From: Heterodera schachtii
Lineage: Eukaryota; Nematoda; Chromadorea; Rhabditida; Heteroderidae
Length of the DNA stretch: 64,000 bases
Direction of reading: 5' to 3'
Assembly (NCBI GenBank): GCA_023374025.1
Contig: SIJG01000050.1
Coordinates: forward strand, 635,719-699,718
A program made the position numbers and the translations under genes. Of the stretch, positions 22,976-34,489 are shown one piece after another. Every line of letters begins with the position of its first letter. Within the stretch, counting starts at the first letter, position 1. The notes under the pieces are model-generated. The model made no database searches. It saw only the letters and a program-made list of their open reading frames with translations, and had not been told where the DNA came from.

Positions 22976-25900
22976 ATGAACAGACGGTAAGGAATTAAAA
23001 AACTTAAATTAATTTTAAAATTAAATTTCCCTATTTTCCATGTTTCAGTTGGCTTTGTAGCGACGTGTGGATGGACATTCTTCCATCTTTTGACCGTGCT
23101 CAACTTGGCCTCAAAATGGCATTGCTTTCTGACCGTTTTGATGTGCTGGTGGACACGCATTTCGATGGAAAAAGCGAATTCAAAATTTGGAATACCATTT
23201 CAATTGAAAAAGGACCAGAAGCGAAACTGTGTGTGTTGAATCTGACTAATTTCAAATCAGCGAATTTTGCGTTGCCGGACCGTCCGCTGCCCAACAAAAT
23301 TCGTTTTCGTTTCCTTCGGATTGAGTAATTAAAGACCATTTAATATTAACAGGGCTGCAAAAAATATGCACAAAAAGTGGCCAAAATATACGCATAAATA
23401 TGCAAATAAAGTCGTGAAATATGCACTAAATATGCACAAAAATCGCAAAATATGCACCAAATATGCACAAAAAAACTTGAAAATTAGGGGTGCAAATTAA
23501 CTTTAAAAATTTTTTTTCATTAGTACCCTTGACATGAGCTACAGTTCTTTTATAAAATTCTCTTAGCAAATATTGACATTTTAAAATCAAAAATTTTGTG
23601 ATGAAAAAAAAAATTTGGGGGATGAATTTTCTGATAAAATTTTCCAATTCTTAGTGGTGTGTTTTTTAAAAATTTTCGGTCGATTCTTAGGGGTATATTT
23701 TTCTGAATTTTTAGGGCCGATTCTTAGGGGTGTATTTTCCGTTTTTATTGCATTTTTGTTAACAAATTTTCCAGAAAATGGCAAAATATGCATAAAAATG
23801 CAGAAAAACCCAAAATATGCAAAATATGCAAATAAAAGTCCCGATTTTTATAAGCAAACACAAAAAAGAAAGTGTTTTTCCTACTATTTAGAGCATGGAG
23901 AAGCCAGGAAAAAAATATGCTTTTGCATATTTTTTGCAGCCCTGAATATTAATATGGTCTCTCTTTTGGAAAATTGAAGGAATATGGGCAATAATTGAGT
24001 CCCCGTCGGATTTGGACACTTCAGTCCCGGGTCCCTAACTCTGTTCTAAAATGTCTTACGGGCCCTAAAAATGGTAACCAATTGTCCAATCTTGTCCCAG
24101 TGGAATCGAATGCTGAGCAGGTCACCCCCCCGAAAACCTTTAAAAAATTTCAAGCATAGAAATTTAACTTATTGTTAGGAAATTTTTTAGTAAGAAAATT
24201 TCAAGAAAAAAATTTACAAAATTTTCAGCGATTTTTTCAAAATTTTATTGTGAACCTTCCTTTCCTTTTTCTTCAGTTACGTTGACCATGCCGTGCTCGC
24301 ATTTCTCCATGCCAACAAGCCAATTTGGGACCGATGGGGCACAGAGTTGCGTCTGTGGATGCCTTATCCAAACAATAAAACTGCTGCCGATGTTCAGCCC
24401 ATTTGGGATGTTTTGACGAGTGAAATTTGGCCCATTTTTCCGACAACCATTCGCCATTTGTCCATTGACGAAGAGGATTTGGACAATTTGCGTCGTCTCA
24501 TTGCACCCACAATTCTCACCGATCTTGACCAATTGGATTCAATCAATTCCGGTTATATGTGCCCCGATGGGATTGCTGATTTTGATGGGCCAAATGCAAC
24601 TGCTGGCCAAGCATTGGCCAAATGGGTGCACACGCCGACAACAAATGGCCAACCGAAGCGATTGTTTTGCGAAAAGAGCATGGAAACCGACTTCCAGTGG
24701 GTCACCAGTTTCAAAGAGGTGTGGTTGTTGTTGTTGTTGTTGTTGGTTGTGCTCACATTCTCATCATTAGGGATGTGACTTTTAGTGACCAAAAATCCCA
24801 AAATAGTTAACTAAAATAGTGAGCAAAAATGCCAAAATAGTGACAAAATAGTGACAAAAAGTCCAAAATAGTGACGAATAGTGACATAATTTTCAGCCAA
24901 AATTGAGCAAAAATAATTTTTATTCACTGATTGCAGTTGCAAATGAGGTACATTTCCTTTCTAATATTTTCTCAGCAAAAATTGACATTTTTTAAACCAA
25001 AAATTTTGCCAAGAAAAAAAAATTTGGGGGAAATTTTTTATGAAAATTTTCCAATTCTTAGTGGTATTTTTTGAAAAATTTTTTAGGTCAATTCTTAGGG
25101 GTGCCTTTTTTGAAAAAAAATTTTAGGTCGATTCTTAGGGGTGCCTTTTTTGAAAAAAAATTTTAGGTCGATTCTTAGGGGTGTATTTTTCGTTTTTATT
25201 GCATTTTTGTTAAGGAATTTTCCAAAAAATGCCAAAAAAGTGAAAAAATAGTGACAAAACGCCCAAATAGTGACTTTTAACTATTTTAGTGACGAAAGGC
25301 CAAAATAGTGATTTCTAGTGACCGATAGTGACCTCAGAATCGAAAAATTTTAATGCAGAAATGCGTTTTTTGAGCTCCTTTCTTCAAATCAATTGAGCAA
25401 AAAAAATAGTTAAAACCTAAAAGTCACATCCCTACTCATCATACATACATATATACACAAGGGGTAGGGGTATCTCGGGACCGAGTAAAAATCGACCAAA
25501 TAAAATATTCTAGGTATTTTTCAACAACCCTTAAAGCTCTCCATCTACCTGCAAAATGCAAGAAAATTTTATTGCATTTCAAAAAAGTTATCATCGAAAA
25601 CGTAAAAAAAAAAAAAAAAATTTCGTCCATAACTTTTCTCAAACTTGATCAAATTTTTTAAAACAACTTGGTGGGTAGATAGAGAAAGAATTTTAAGGGC
25701 TATTGAATGATACCAAGAATGTTTAATTTGGTTGGCTTTAACAAAAGTTATTACGATTTTTTTTGTCGAAAAACAGTACGAGTTGGGTTTTTACCGTTTG
25801 GGGGGGGGGGGAAGGGGGGACGGTGCCGATAGGCGCCGTCGCGAAATCCAAAAACTCGGGCTGGCGCCAAAGCGATTTCTAATTACCTACCTACATATTT

Positions 25901-26528
25901 AGATTTTTTCAATTTGGTTTTCTTTTTTTTCATTTTCCATTTATTTAGAAATTTATTTGTGCCCGCAATTCTTCTGTCAGTTACAAAATTCGTTTTGGAG
26001 TTTTCGGGGAAATAGCATCAATTGAGGAGGAGCCATATGAATTGGTGAACGAGTGGACCAAAGAAAAGCTGACTTTGATGAAGGATGGAGCTTATTATTG
26101 GTTGTTGAATCGATGCCCAATTTCGGAGACGGCGCCGATTAAATGGGAAAACGACGGAAATTTGGACGACAACAACAACAAATCGAACTTTGTCCATTTT
26201 AATTTTAATGGCGGCAATAATTGCATTGGGTGAGCAAAAGCCATGGAAAATGCACGGTGAGGGGAGGGAGCATGTCGTTCCCCCCCCCCCCTAAAAAATT
26301 TTAAAATTTTTTTTAGGAATTTTTGATAAGAAAATCTCATACCAAATAAAATTTTGTCATTAAATTTTTCGGAGATGAACTTCTGTTTCGTACTTTGGAT
26401 TATATATTTTGTGAAAATAATTCAATTTGTTTTGAATTTTTAGGCCTTTGTCTCCTCCATCAACAATCACCAGCAAAAGAGGGGTCAAAGCAGTGAAAAG
26501 AGTTCGTCTGATTATTTGGTGTGAATGA
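22976..26528 (+). CDS. F-box-like protein, type A (copy A2), intron-expanded
   Basis: Five exons join in frame (364 codons): 22976-22986 (MNRR), 23049-23324, 24277-24718, 25949-26229 and 26444-26528. The F-box-like exon reads CSDVWMDILPSFDRAQLGL then KMALLSDRFDVLVDTHF. The middle exon has IWDVLTSEIWPIFPTTI, APTILTDLDQLDSINSG and KWVHTPTTNGQPKRL; exon 4 has YELVNEWTKEKLTLM and RCPISETAP. Introns 2 and 3, about 50 bp in the sister genes, are 952 and 1230 bp here because hAT-like MITEs (23350-23944 and 24768-25434) and a foldback remnant inserted. Splice sites remain canonical. The tail exon (PLSPPSTITSKRGVK...) differs in frame from its relative at 29194 by one extra base. No TATA box was seen upstream. 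Probably still expressible. Confidence 0.75.
23350..23944. mobile_element. hAT-like MITE, CAGGGCTGCAAAAAATATGC ends
   Basis: 595 bp, TIRs CAGGGCTGCAAAAAATATGC and its complement, flanked by perfect 8-bp duplications AATATTAA (23342-23349 and 23945-23952). The interior repeats 'aaatatgca' words and has no coding capacity. CAGGG ends plus an 8-bp TSD are the hAT signature. Confidence 0.92.
24768..25434. mobile_element. hAT-like MITE, TAGGGATGTGACTTTTAG ends
   Basis: 667 bp with TIRs TAGGGATGTGACTTTTAG and complement, perfect 8-bp duplications CTCATCAT (24760-24767 and 25435-25442). The interior has 'aaaatagtgac' words near the ends and three tandem copies of a 52-bp unit around 25075-25190 ('ggtcgattcttaggggtg'). 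Confidence 0.92.
25440..25860. mobile_element. Degraded foldback element plus G tract
   Basis: 25490-25795 resembles the 16822 foldback element (same core with 'taccaagaatgtttaatttgg' and 'gtcgaaaaacagtacgagtt') but the left arm is lost and only one arm unit remains. A G12 tract and the GC hairpin at 25819-25840 follow. Confidence 0.6.
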
Positions 26529-26880
26529 ATTTGTTGGCACTTGACGAATTGGTCGATCATTTGGAATTATTGCATGAAAATTGTTGCGTTTTGATATATT
26601 TTCTTTCATTTTTTAATTAGAAAAAAAAAATTTCTTTTAAAAATTTGGTTAGGAATTGACCCCAAAAATGATGGATTTTGTGGACAAATAAAAGTGGAGC
26701 CCAACTGCTGAGGTAAACCGTGTATAAATTCTATGTTTCGAAAAATATAACGCTATTTTTATAAAAAAGCTCCTCAAAAATTTTGACCCACATCCGTCCA
26801 ATGTTTAAAAAGAATTTAAAGCGAAGCCCTGCATTAAGCCCATTAGAAAGAGCGCAATTTGTGAATATCCCGCTTTTTAT
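26352..26880 (+). repeat. Segmental duplicate shared with 29093-29670
   Basis: About 530 bp containing the A2 tail exon and its 3' flank matches 29093-29670 nearly base for base, including the relics 'ctgaggtaaaccg' / 'gtgaggtc', 'tctatgtttcgaaaaat' and 'aaagcgaagccctg'. Each copy retains a remnant of a foldback arm (CCCAAC or CCCAAACG). Confidence 0.8.
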
Positions 26881-27076
26881 AGCCATTTTTAACAATGATT
26901 AGATCACAATGAATTTCACATACCCATAAAATACAATAGAAATGGACGAATTTTGGGGCGAGCAGCAAAGGTCAAATAGGTACATAGAAACAAATATACA
27001 TAACATTATTTAAATGGCTAAAATGCCAGCATCATTTTGGTCACATAATCGCATCAATCAACCAATTAATTCATTT

Positions 27077-27905
27077 CTACTGCTGATCACTCGGCCCGGG
27101 AGAAGCGGCGTCGAGAAGACTGAAAAACGATGATTTTTAATTGCACTTTGAACTCCATTCATTTTTTTTGAGTCCAACCAACTTGAGTATATCCATCATT
27201 CCTTTTCCACTTTTGTTTAAATTTTAACATTATTTTTTTCTGTATTTGGTATTATAGCTTGGTTGGACTCAAAGTCTGATTGGAAATGACAAAAACAAAA
27301 TGTAATTTCTAAAGAGTTATTCACCGGTCGTCGAATCCGCCGTCTCTGATCAAAAATTGAATTGGATTCGGTGGATTAAGCAATTCATGCAGCACATTGT
27401 GCCATTTCTTCTCATCCCATTCAATTGGACAACGCGTGAGCCAAAATTCATCGGTGCCATTTTGTTGCAGGACCAATTGCTCCCCAGTCACTTCGTTGAT
27501 CAGTTCAAATGGCACAACAGCAGAGCCAATTAAAGTTGACGAAAGCCTCAAGAAAATGCGGAAAGTCACTGGCGAAGAAGCATTGGAAAATGCCTAAAAA
27601 AGGGGACGGATAAAAACATACGGAAAAACTCATTAAAAAGTGGGGAATAATCTGCACCGCTTTGAGCTGTTCCATCGTTGACGTCCATTGGTCCACCAGT
27701 GAAGAATTAATACGGCAAGCGATCCATTTCGGCACACCGTCCGGACGAGGCGTGAACAGCCATTTGGCCACTGCTTGGCCATCCGATGCCATGGCACTGT
27801 CATCGAGCGGAAAAGCGGGCACAATGTCGACAACGAAAGCGACATAGTGAAGTGATGGACAATTGCTGAGCACTGATGGGTCCAATTGACGCAAACGGCG
27901 AAAAG
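27077..27905 (-). pseudogene. 5'-truncated type B F-box-like gene
   Basis: Minus strand: 3' half of exon 4 (27905-27658, with CQLAP replaced by RQLDPSVLSNCPSLHYV, then KWLFTPRPDGVPKW), exon 5 (27593-27325, PFELINEVTGEQLVL and RCPIEWDEKKW) and tail exon (27119-27077, LLDAASPGPSDQQ). All reading frames and splice sites of these parts are intact. The start, F-box-like exons and first half of exon 4 are missing: homology ends at 27905 in unrelated sequence. The intron between exons 4 and 5 lacks the foldback arm found in B1-B3. Confidence 0.78.
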
Positions 27906-28429
27906 ATCGATCTCAATTTGTTGTGCTTATTTTCTCTCAGAAATGCCTTTGTTAATTCTTTTGTTGTGCAGTGCGCGGACACAAAAATCCCGTGGATTCA
28001 ATTTGCCACGGTCGCGGATCGCGCAAAAAAATTGCCTCGAATCGCGGTCGCGCATTTAGAAAAATTTTCCAATTTTTTAAACCATTTTTCTTTTTAAAAA
28101 ACTATTTTTAGCTTTTTAGTCCATATTTCGGGCATTTTTAGTCCATATTTTATGTCCATACAATTTCTAGCCCTAATCATTAGCCATTTTTAACAATCAT
28201 TATATCACAATGAATTGTTGGTAATACTGGAGAATTGGTGTCCCGGCGAAAAATTAATTTAAAGTTTTTCTTTTCGAGTTTTCTAGTGTAAAAAAATACG
28301 CTGATTACGGATCTGAGCCCAGAATTCGAAAAATCACTGATTTTGTCTATGATTTTTCATCAAGTACTTGATTTTTTATAAATTTTTATGTAAGAAAAAC
28401 ATATAGGTATTCTGGGGTTTTCGGAGTCG
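27906..28429. other. Non-coding
   Basis: AT-rich with a GC patch at 27970-28050 (several 'tcgcgg' words). No exon recognised. Confidence 0.45.
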
Positions 28430-28437
28430 CTGATCAC

Positions 28438-28705
28438 TAGGGATGGGATTTTTAGGGGCGAAAAAGTCCAAAATAGGGACCTAAATAGGGACAAAAAATT
28501 CGCGAAATAGGGGCGAAAAACTTATTTTAGGGGCGAACACTCAAAATAGGGATTTTTAGGGGCGAACATCCAAAATAGGGATTCCTAGGGTCGGATAGGG
28601 GCGTTAAAACGAAGGTTTTCCGAACAAAAAACGTGTTTTTCGTGCATTTCTCGTCGAGTTAAAGCCGCAGAAAAAATAAGTAAAAACCTAAGAATCCGAT
28701 CCCTA
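28438..28705. mobile_element. hAT-like MITE, TAGGGATGGGATT ends
   Basis: 268 bp, TIRs TAGGGATGGGATTTTTAGG and, in complement, TAGGGATCGGATTCTTAGG; perfect 8-bp duplications CTGATCAC (28430-28437 and 28706-28713). Interior repeats of 'aaatagggac'/'taggggcga'. Confidence 0.92.
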
Positions 28706-28876
28706 CTGATCACGAATATGACCCTAGTTTTGGCCAATTCCGAATCTCGGACCCGAATCGCGCAAATGTCGGTCCGCAAATGTCGCACTACGTTGGAAAA
28801 AGCCTAAAAATAATGGACAAAAATATACAGAAAAGCCAATGAAATAGGACGGAAAAACATAAAGTTGGCTCAGACT

Positions 28877-29032
28877 GAGTTGCCCGTTCCGAGCTGTTCC
28901 ATATTTGTATTCCATTGATCCACCGATAAATCCACAAGGCATTGAAGCCATTTGGGCCCACCATCCGGACTTGGCGTGAAAAGCCATTTGGCCACCGTTT
29001 CGCCATCCGTCGCCATGGCATTGTCATCGGAA
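28877..29032 (-). pseudogene. Fragment of type B exon 4
   Basis: Encodes the end of exon 4 (AKWLFTPSPDGGPKWLQCLV, then DQWNTNMEQLGT). The donor GTGAGC is lost by a deletion between two GGAACG repeats, so the exon runs straight into foldback-arm sequence (CTCAGTCTGAGCC). Upstream it is replaced at about 29032 by sequence of the 29093 duplicate. Non-functional. Confidence 0.75.
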
Positions 29033-29092
29033 AAAAATAGAAATTTTTCATAAGAAAACCAAGAAAACAATTATTTGAAAATTTTTATTACC

Positions 29093-29670
29093 AAAAAGCA
29101 TTTTGTCATTAAATTTTTCGGAAGATGAACTTTGGTTTCGTACTTTGGATTATATATTTCGTGAAAATAATTCAATTTGTTTTGAATTTTTAGGCCTTTG
29201 TCTCCTCCTCAACCATCACCAACAAAAGAGGGGTCAAAGCAGTGAAAAGAGTTCGTCTGATTATGTGTGTGTGAATGAATTTGTTGGCACTTGACAAACG
29301 GTCGATCATTTGGAATCATTGCATGAAAATATTGTTGCTTTGCTTTGACATATATATTTTATTTCATTTTTTAATTCTATTAAAAATTTTGTTTTTCGAA
29401 TTTGGTTAGGCATTGATCGCAAAAATGATGGATTTTGTGGACAAATAAAAAAGATTATAGCCAAAAACGTTCTGCTGGGGCCCAAACGTGAGGTCTAAAT
29501 TCTATGTTTCGAAAAATGTTTCACTATTTTTATAAAATAGCTCCTCAAAAATTTTGACCCACATCCGTCCAATGTTTAAAAAGAAATCAGTAGTATATCC
29601 GTGCTTGGAAAGCGAAGCCCTGGATTAAGCCCATTAGAAGGAACACAATTTGTGAATTTTTGTTGTTCTA
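29093..29670 (+). repeat. Segmental duplicate of 26352-26880 with orphan tail exon
   Basis: Carries an orphan type-A tail exon at 29194-29245 (acceptor TTTTTAG; PLSPPQPSPTKEGSKQ, stop) with no other exons of the gene on this strand. Compare 26352-26880. Confidence 0.8.
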
Positions 29671-30340
29671 AAACTCTGAAATCAAATCCATTTCTGGGCG
29701 CATCGGTTCAGGGGGACTGCCCCGAAAAACCAAAAAATCGATTTCTTCAAGTTTAAGGTACGAAAACCCTGAAAAAGGCAAAAAGGCATAATAAGCAAAT
29801 TCAAATCTTTAAATCTACAAAGCTTTGCCAAAAATCCTTCAATGAAATTCAAATTTTCGGATTTTAAATGAATATTTTTTCTGAAATTTCAAAAAATTTT
29901 TAATAAAAGTTCTCAAAAGCATATATTTGGTATCTTTTGTTTATAGCTATCAATTTAAACATTCGTTGCTGGTATTTGAAGTTTTTTAATTATAGTAAAA
30001 TTTTTGAAAATGCATGATAATTGTAAATATTTATAAAGCATTTACCATTTATTTTTAGTCCAATTTGAATAGTCAACTTTATGCAAAAGATGGTAAAAAT
30101 TGACATCACCCAATTTGTCAAAACAAAGTGTGCCCCCAGGGCACGGGCTGTACGGCTCGCCAATTGTCGGAATTTTGAGCCATTAAATTGGTGGATTCAC
30201 CACAAAATTTTGTTCTTTCAGAAGAGGGAATTTTAAAAATTACTCCCTTTTTTGTTGAAATTTTTGTTTAAAATCTCTTACAAAAATCACAAAATTTTCC
30301 GTGTCCGTACATCCAATGCGCGTCGTCTACAACTAATCCC
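29671..30340. other. AT-rich non-coding
   Basis: No gene recognised. 30333-30340 is the left target-site duplicate of the next MITE. Confidence 0.5.
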
Positions 30341-30814
30341 CAGGGACGGTCCCAGGATTTCGGTTTGGGGGGGGGGGGGTACCACCCCCGGGGGCGACGA
30401 CCTTTTTTTTTTTTTTTTGCTTTTCACTCCGCTTTTTTTTGCGGCGGTTTTTCCAGAAAACTTTTGGGGAACAAGGGGGGATCCGGCGGTGCCGATAGGC
30501 GCCGCAGGGAAAATTTTGCATTTTTTTATGCGATTTGTTAACAAATTTTGTCCAAAAAAGTGACGAATTTTGCGATTTTGAGCCATTTTTAGGAGGTTTT
30601 AGTCAGAAAATGTCGATTTTTTGAAAATTTATTGTAATTTCTTGGAAAATTTGGGTAAGAGGCTAGGTCTGGGGGGGGGGGGGGGGTACCACCAAGGAAA
30701 ATCTAAAATTTTCAGCAAAAGTACTAATTTTTCCTAAAAATTTCGGGGTGCGGAGGGGCCTTGGGGGGGGTACGTACCCCGCGTACCCCCCCCCCCCCCC
30801 TGGGACCGTCCCTG
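30341..30814. mobile_element. hAT-like MITE, CAGGGACGGTCCCAGG ends
   Basis: 474 bp with TIRs CAGGGACGGTCCCAGG (themselves nearly palindromic) and perfect 8-bp duplications CTAATCCC (30333-30340 and 30815-30822). It contains long G/C and T homopolymers, GGTACCACC words and the GC hairpin at 30486-30505. A fragment of the right end occurs at 35880-35934. Confidence 0.92.
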
Positions 30815-30822
30815 CTAATCCC

Positions 30823-31890
30823 CACAACAATCGTCTACAACTGATCCCCACAACAACTAAAGCAGAAAATATAAATTACATATACAGCATGGTCAATTAG
30901 GGGTGAGGTATTTATGGTAACATTTTTCTTGGCTCGGTCTCCGCACAAATTTGTAAGGAAATGCATTTACACTATTGATTTGGTATCATTCAAACCCATT
31001 GAATATATTTATGTTTTCGATTTGATATAGGTATATATATAATACATTCAAAAATCTGGTACTCATTAGTTCTAAAAGTTTTTTTGAGTAAATTTTTAAA
31101 AACCCTTTTTTGGAGCTGCTAAACATATGACCATGGACTGTATATGTAAATGATCAGTCCGTCCACAGCAAAAATGCCATCTTCACCTTAATCACTTTTA
31201 CCAGATAATCTGGTCGCTTTCGTCTGGAATTTGGTCAAATGATCCGTAATTGTAAATTTGCTGTTGTTCGTAGCAAAGAGTTTGTTTAGAGTCCAAAGTT
31301 TGAACATTAAACGTCATTGTTTTCTATCAAAAATGAATATGAGTTTTTTTTTATACATACAGTCATTTTTTTCTGAGCTCCCAGTGACAAGAAATACACG
31401 AAAACATTTTTTGTAGTTGCTTATTAGAACCTATTTTCTAGGTTTTTAGTTAGAGCCAAAAAAAAACTATTTTAACTTATTTAAACGTTTTGCCCAAAAT
31501 TTATTAACAAAAATCCAAGAAAACCAAACCCAACATTTTCAAAAATACACTCCTAAGAAATGAAAATTTCTTAAAATTTCATATCTACAATTTTATTTAT
31601 TTTTAATAATAATTTTTGATTATTTTAATAATTATATATAATCTCAATACTGATTTGGCTTTTTTTGTTGTTTGGATAAAATTTTATCATTTACACCCAC
31701 TAAATTTTAGGATTTTTCGAGCCAATTTTATGGATTTCATAAATCTAAATCTTACTTTGGCAATTCTCAGAGCCTAAAAAATTTAAGCCCTAATAAATAA
31801 TAGTGGAAAATTTTTTTGTATTTTCCCTGGCTGCGTCTATCGCTACGCCAGACAAATAATTGATAAAAATTCAAAAATTCTCCACCATCT
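30823..31890. other. AT-rich non-coding
   Basis: No exon recognised. A degenerate copy of the GC hairpin (CTGGCTGCG ... TACGCCAG) lies at about 31829-31853. Confidence 0.5.
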
Positions 31891-31898
31891 CTGATAAT

Positions 31899-32501
31899 TA
31901 GGGCTTCCATTTTTAGGCAAATGCCTAAAAGTTTTGCGCACTTGATACGCTCAGAAGCACGAAAAACGCGTTTTCCGCTTTGTTTGGGGTGTCTATGATG
32001 ACTTTTATAATGCCTAACTTTGCCTATTTTGGACTTTTTGTGCTTAATGCCTATTTGCCTATTTTTGTGCCTATTTCGCCATTTTTGACGCCTTTTTCAG
32101 GATTTTCGGAAAAATCCATAACAAAAATGCAATAAAATGAAAAATACACCTCCTAAGAATCGACTTGAAATTTTTTTAGAAAATACACCCTTAAGAATTA
32201 AAAAAAAATTTCACAAAAATTGATCCTCAAAATTCAATTATTTTTTCTTAATAAAAATTTTTGGTTTAAATAATTATTTTTATCGAAAACAACCTTAAAA
32301 CAATAGAAATATGGGCAAAATAAGTTTTTTGATTAATTTTTACGTGTTTTGCTACCTAAAAGCTTTAATAAAAATTTTTTTTTGCCTATTTTAGTGCCTA
32401 TTTGAGGATTTTTGTGCCTATTTAATGCCTATTTTGCGATTTTTTGATGCCTTTTTAGGTGCCTATTTCGCGATTTTTTGTGCCTAAAAATGGAAGCCCT
32501 A
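31899..32501. mobile_element. hAT-like MITE inserted in a coding exon
   Basis: 603 bp with TIRs TAGGGCTTCCATTTTTAGGC and complement; perfect 8-bp duplications CTGATAAT (31891-31898 and 32502-32509). Interior words 'tgcctatttt'. It interrupts the 3' end of the secreted-protein gene on the minus strand. Confidence 0.92.
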
Positions 32502-32781
32502 CTGATAATAATTGGAACCATAAACCAACCACGGTTTCTCCACCACCATACGGAACAAAATCAATGTCAATGCCAGAAGAACTACCAAGATTAACTTCAA
32601 AAGAATCATCAACAGTCTTTGTGCTTGTTTTTTTAAGCTTCCCTTTGTCAGAATACAAACGGTATGTAATTTGATACGTTCCGCTTGGATGAAAAATGAA
32701 AGTGCACGTTTTTCCTTCAAATACATTGGCAAATGCCAAGAGGAGAATGGCACTCGTAAGCAATGCAAAAGAGGGGTGCAT
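32455..32781 (-). CDS. Small secreted protein, C-terminus altered by MITE
   Basis: Minus-strand frame from ATG 32781 (an upstream in-frame ATG at 32838 exists). The N-terminus MHPSFALLTSAILLLAFANV is a good signal peptide; then GKTCTFIFHPSGTYQITYRL, KKTSTKTVDDSFEVNLG and GGGETVVGLWFQLL. No family recognised; the alternating polar/hydrophobic pattern suggests a small beta-sandwich. At 32501 the frame enters the MITE, and the last 16 codons are MITE sequence. Taking out the MITE and one duplicate would give LSEMVENF followed by a stop at 31871, so the original tail was short and the insertion probably leaves the fold intact. The single exon of about 110 residues and lack of neighbours of the same type prevent a functional call. 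A secreted effector or cuticle/digestive protein would fit, but nothing decides it. Confidence 0.6.
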   Translation of the reverse strand: MHPSFALLTSAILLLAFANVFEGKTCTFIFHPSGTYQITYRLYSDKGKLKKTSTKTVDDSFEVNLGSSSGIDIDFVPYGGGETVVGLWFQLLSVGLPFLGTKNREIGT

Positions 32782-32861
32782 TTGTTCAGTAATGGATATG
32801 AAATAAGGGTAATGTGAAATTAATAATAGAATTTTCATTTAAATACACAAAATTCTTTTGG

Positions 32862-33180
32862 CCAACATTTTTGCACTTTATCATATGACAAATGCCATTG
32901 TTTCTTAATAACATTGCCAAATCATTTGGCCAACCTTTTTTGCACTTTATCATATGACAAATGCCATTGTTTCTTAATATTATTTGCCAAAATCATTTGG
33001 CTAACATTTTTGCACTTTATCATATGACAAATGCCATTGTTTCTTAATATTATTTGCCAAAATCATTTGGCTAACATTTTTGCACTTTATCATATGACAA
33101 ATGCCATTGTTTCTTAATAACATTGCCAAATCATTTGGCCAACCTTTTTTGCACTTTATCATATGGCAAAATGTAAAAAA
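32862..33180. repeat. 65-71-bp tandem repeat, about 4.5 units
   Basis: Units containing TTTTTGCACTTTATCATATG, ACAAATGCCATTGTTTCTTA and CATTTGGCCAAC start near 32866, 32931, 33003, 33073 and 33143. It lies directly upstream of the secreted-protein gene on the minus strand, so it occupies its promoter region. Confidence 0.9.
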
Positions 33181-33463
33181 TTGAATTAAATTATCTTTTT
33201 TAGAGTATTGTTGAATTTTATCCCTATGTATAAGCCATTTTTTAGATCGAATTTTCGACTTTTTGCTCGAACCCGGGTTCGGAGTTCGACATAGACCGAA
33301 ATTAATGTATGGTTCGGTTTCTCCGGCCCTTAAAACCCCCAATATCTTTTCTCGAAAAAATTTTAAAAAATCATTTTTCGAAAAAAGGAGGGGGGAACGG
33401 TACCATCGGCACTATCACCAAATTTTCTTTTTGTTTTGGCATTGTTTTGTGATTTTTGTTTAG
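33181..33463. other. Non-coding with MITE remnant
   Basis: 33245-33330 has 'ttcgactttttgctcgaaccc' and 'ggttcggag', remnants of the TTTCGACCAATT MITE family. No gene. Confidence 0.5.
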
Positions 33464-33908
33464 GTTTTTGTCCGTGCCCGCACTTCTGTCAGTTACACCA
33501 TTTACTTTTTTTCAAACCCGTCAACGCCAATTGTGCCATTTGAATTGGAGAATGAGCGGACCAAAGAAAAGATGACATTGAAGAAAATGCCACGTTATTA
33601 TGGCATATGGGTGTTTAAGCGATGCTCAATTATTGGGGAGAAAGATGAAAATATGGATGAGGTGGCGGCGGCGTTTTTATGGGAAAACTGCGAAAATTCG
33701 GATGCCAATTTGAACAATGTCCGTTTGTATTTGACTGACTTCCAAAATAGAATTGGGTAAGTGTAAGCAGTGAGCCATCAATGGCATTTGCCAAATTTCT
33801 AAATTCCTTTTTCATCCAATTAAATTGCATTTAATTTTTAGTCCATTGTCTCCACCAGCAGCAGATAAAAGTGGCGAAAATGTGTGCTCGAGTGGGGCCA
33901 AGCAGTGA
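33464..33908 (+). pseudogene. Type A F-box-like fragment (last two exons)
   Basis: Exon 4 (33464-33756: VRARTSVSYTIYFF, PFELENERTKEKMTL, KRCSIIGEK, donor GTAAGT) and tail exon (33842-33908: PLSPPAADKSGENV). Frames and splice sites are intact but no F-box-like or middle exon lies upstream (tandem repeat and MITE instead). An orphan 3' part. Confidence 0.78.
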
Positions 33909-34100
33909 TCAGCCGGAATGAATGAATGATGGATTATTATTTGAGAAAAATGATCGATCTGTCCTTTTCTGGATAGAATTTATTCTTATGTTTTCTCTTT
34001 ATGATGTTAATAAAAAAATACTTTTAAAAAATCCCGGAAAGAATAAGAGAATTTTGGACCCGAATTCCCACTCAGCAGCGATATTTTTACTCACCGAAGA

Positions 34101-34298
34101 GCCTAAGCCTAGGCCTAAGCTTAGAGCCTAAGCCTAGGCCTAAGCTTAGAACCTAAGCCTAAGTTAGAGCTTAGAGCCTAAGCCTAGGCCTAAGCTTAGA
34201 GCCTAAGCTTAGAGCCTAAGCCTAGGCCTAAGCTCAGAGCCTAAGCCTAAGCTTAGAGCCTAAGCCTAAGCTTAGAGCCTAAGCCTAGGCCTAAGCTT
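34101..34298. repeat. Minisatellite of CCTAAGCCTAGGCCTAAGCTTAGAG type
   Basis: About nine units of 18-25 bp built from AGCCTAAGCCTAGGCC and AAGCTTAG words, rich in CCTAGG and AAGCTT palindromes. It is followed by a CCCGGTCCCGG patch at 34320-34385. Confidence 0.85.
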
Positions 34299-34489
34299 TT
34301 TGGCTGCGAAAACCGGGAATTTCCCGGTCCCGGTCAAAACCGGGACTTCGGTACTAAGTAGTCCGTGTTTTGGTCCCGGTCCCGACCAACCTACAAAAAA
34401 GGAAGAATTTTCGAAGTTGTTTTTGACTCTATTACTATCTTCTTTTTTTACAGTTAGCCATTCTCTGTAATTATTAGGAGGCTAATAGA

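Noticed and set aside
34101..34298. Telomere-like repeat
   Set aside because: The AGCCTAAGCCTAGG words resemble TTAGGC only superficially; units are 18-25 bp and contain palindromes, unlike the TTAGGC hexamer of nematode telomeres.
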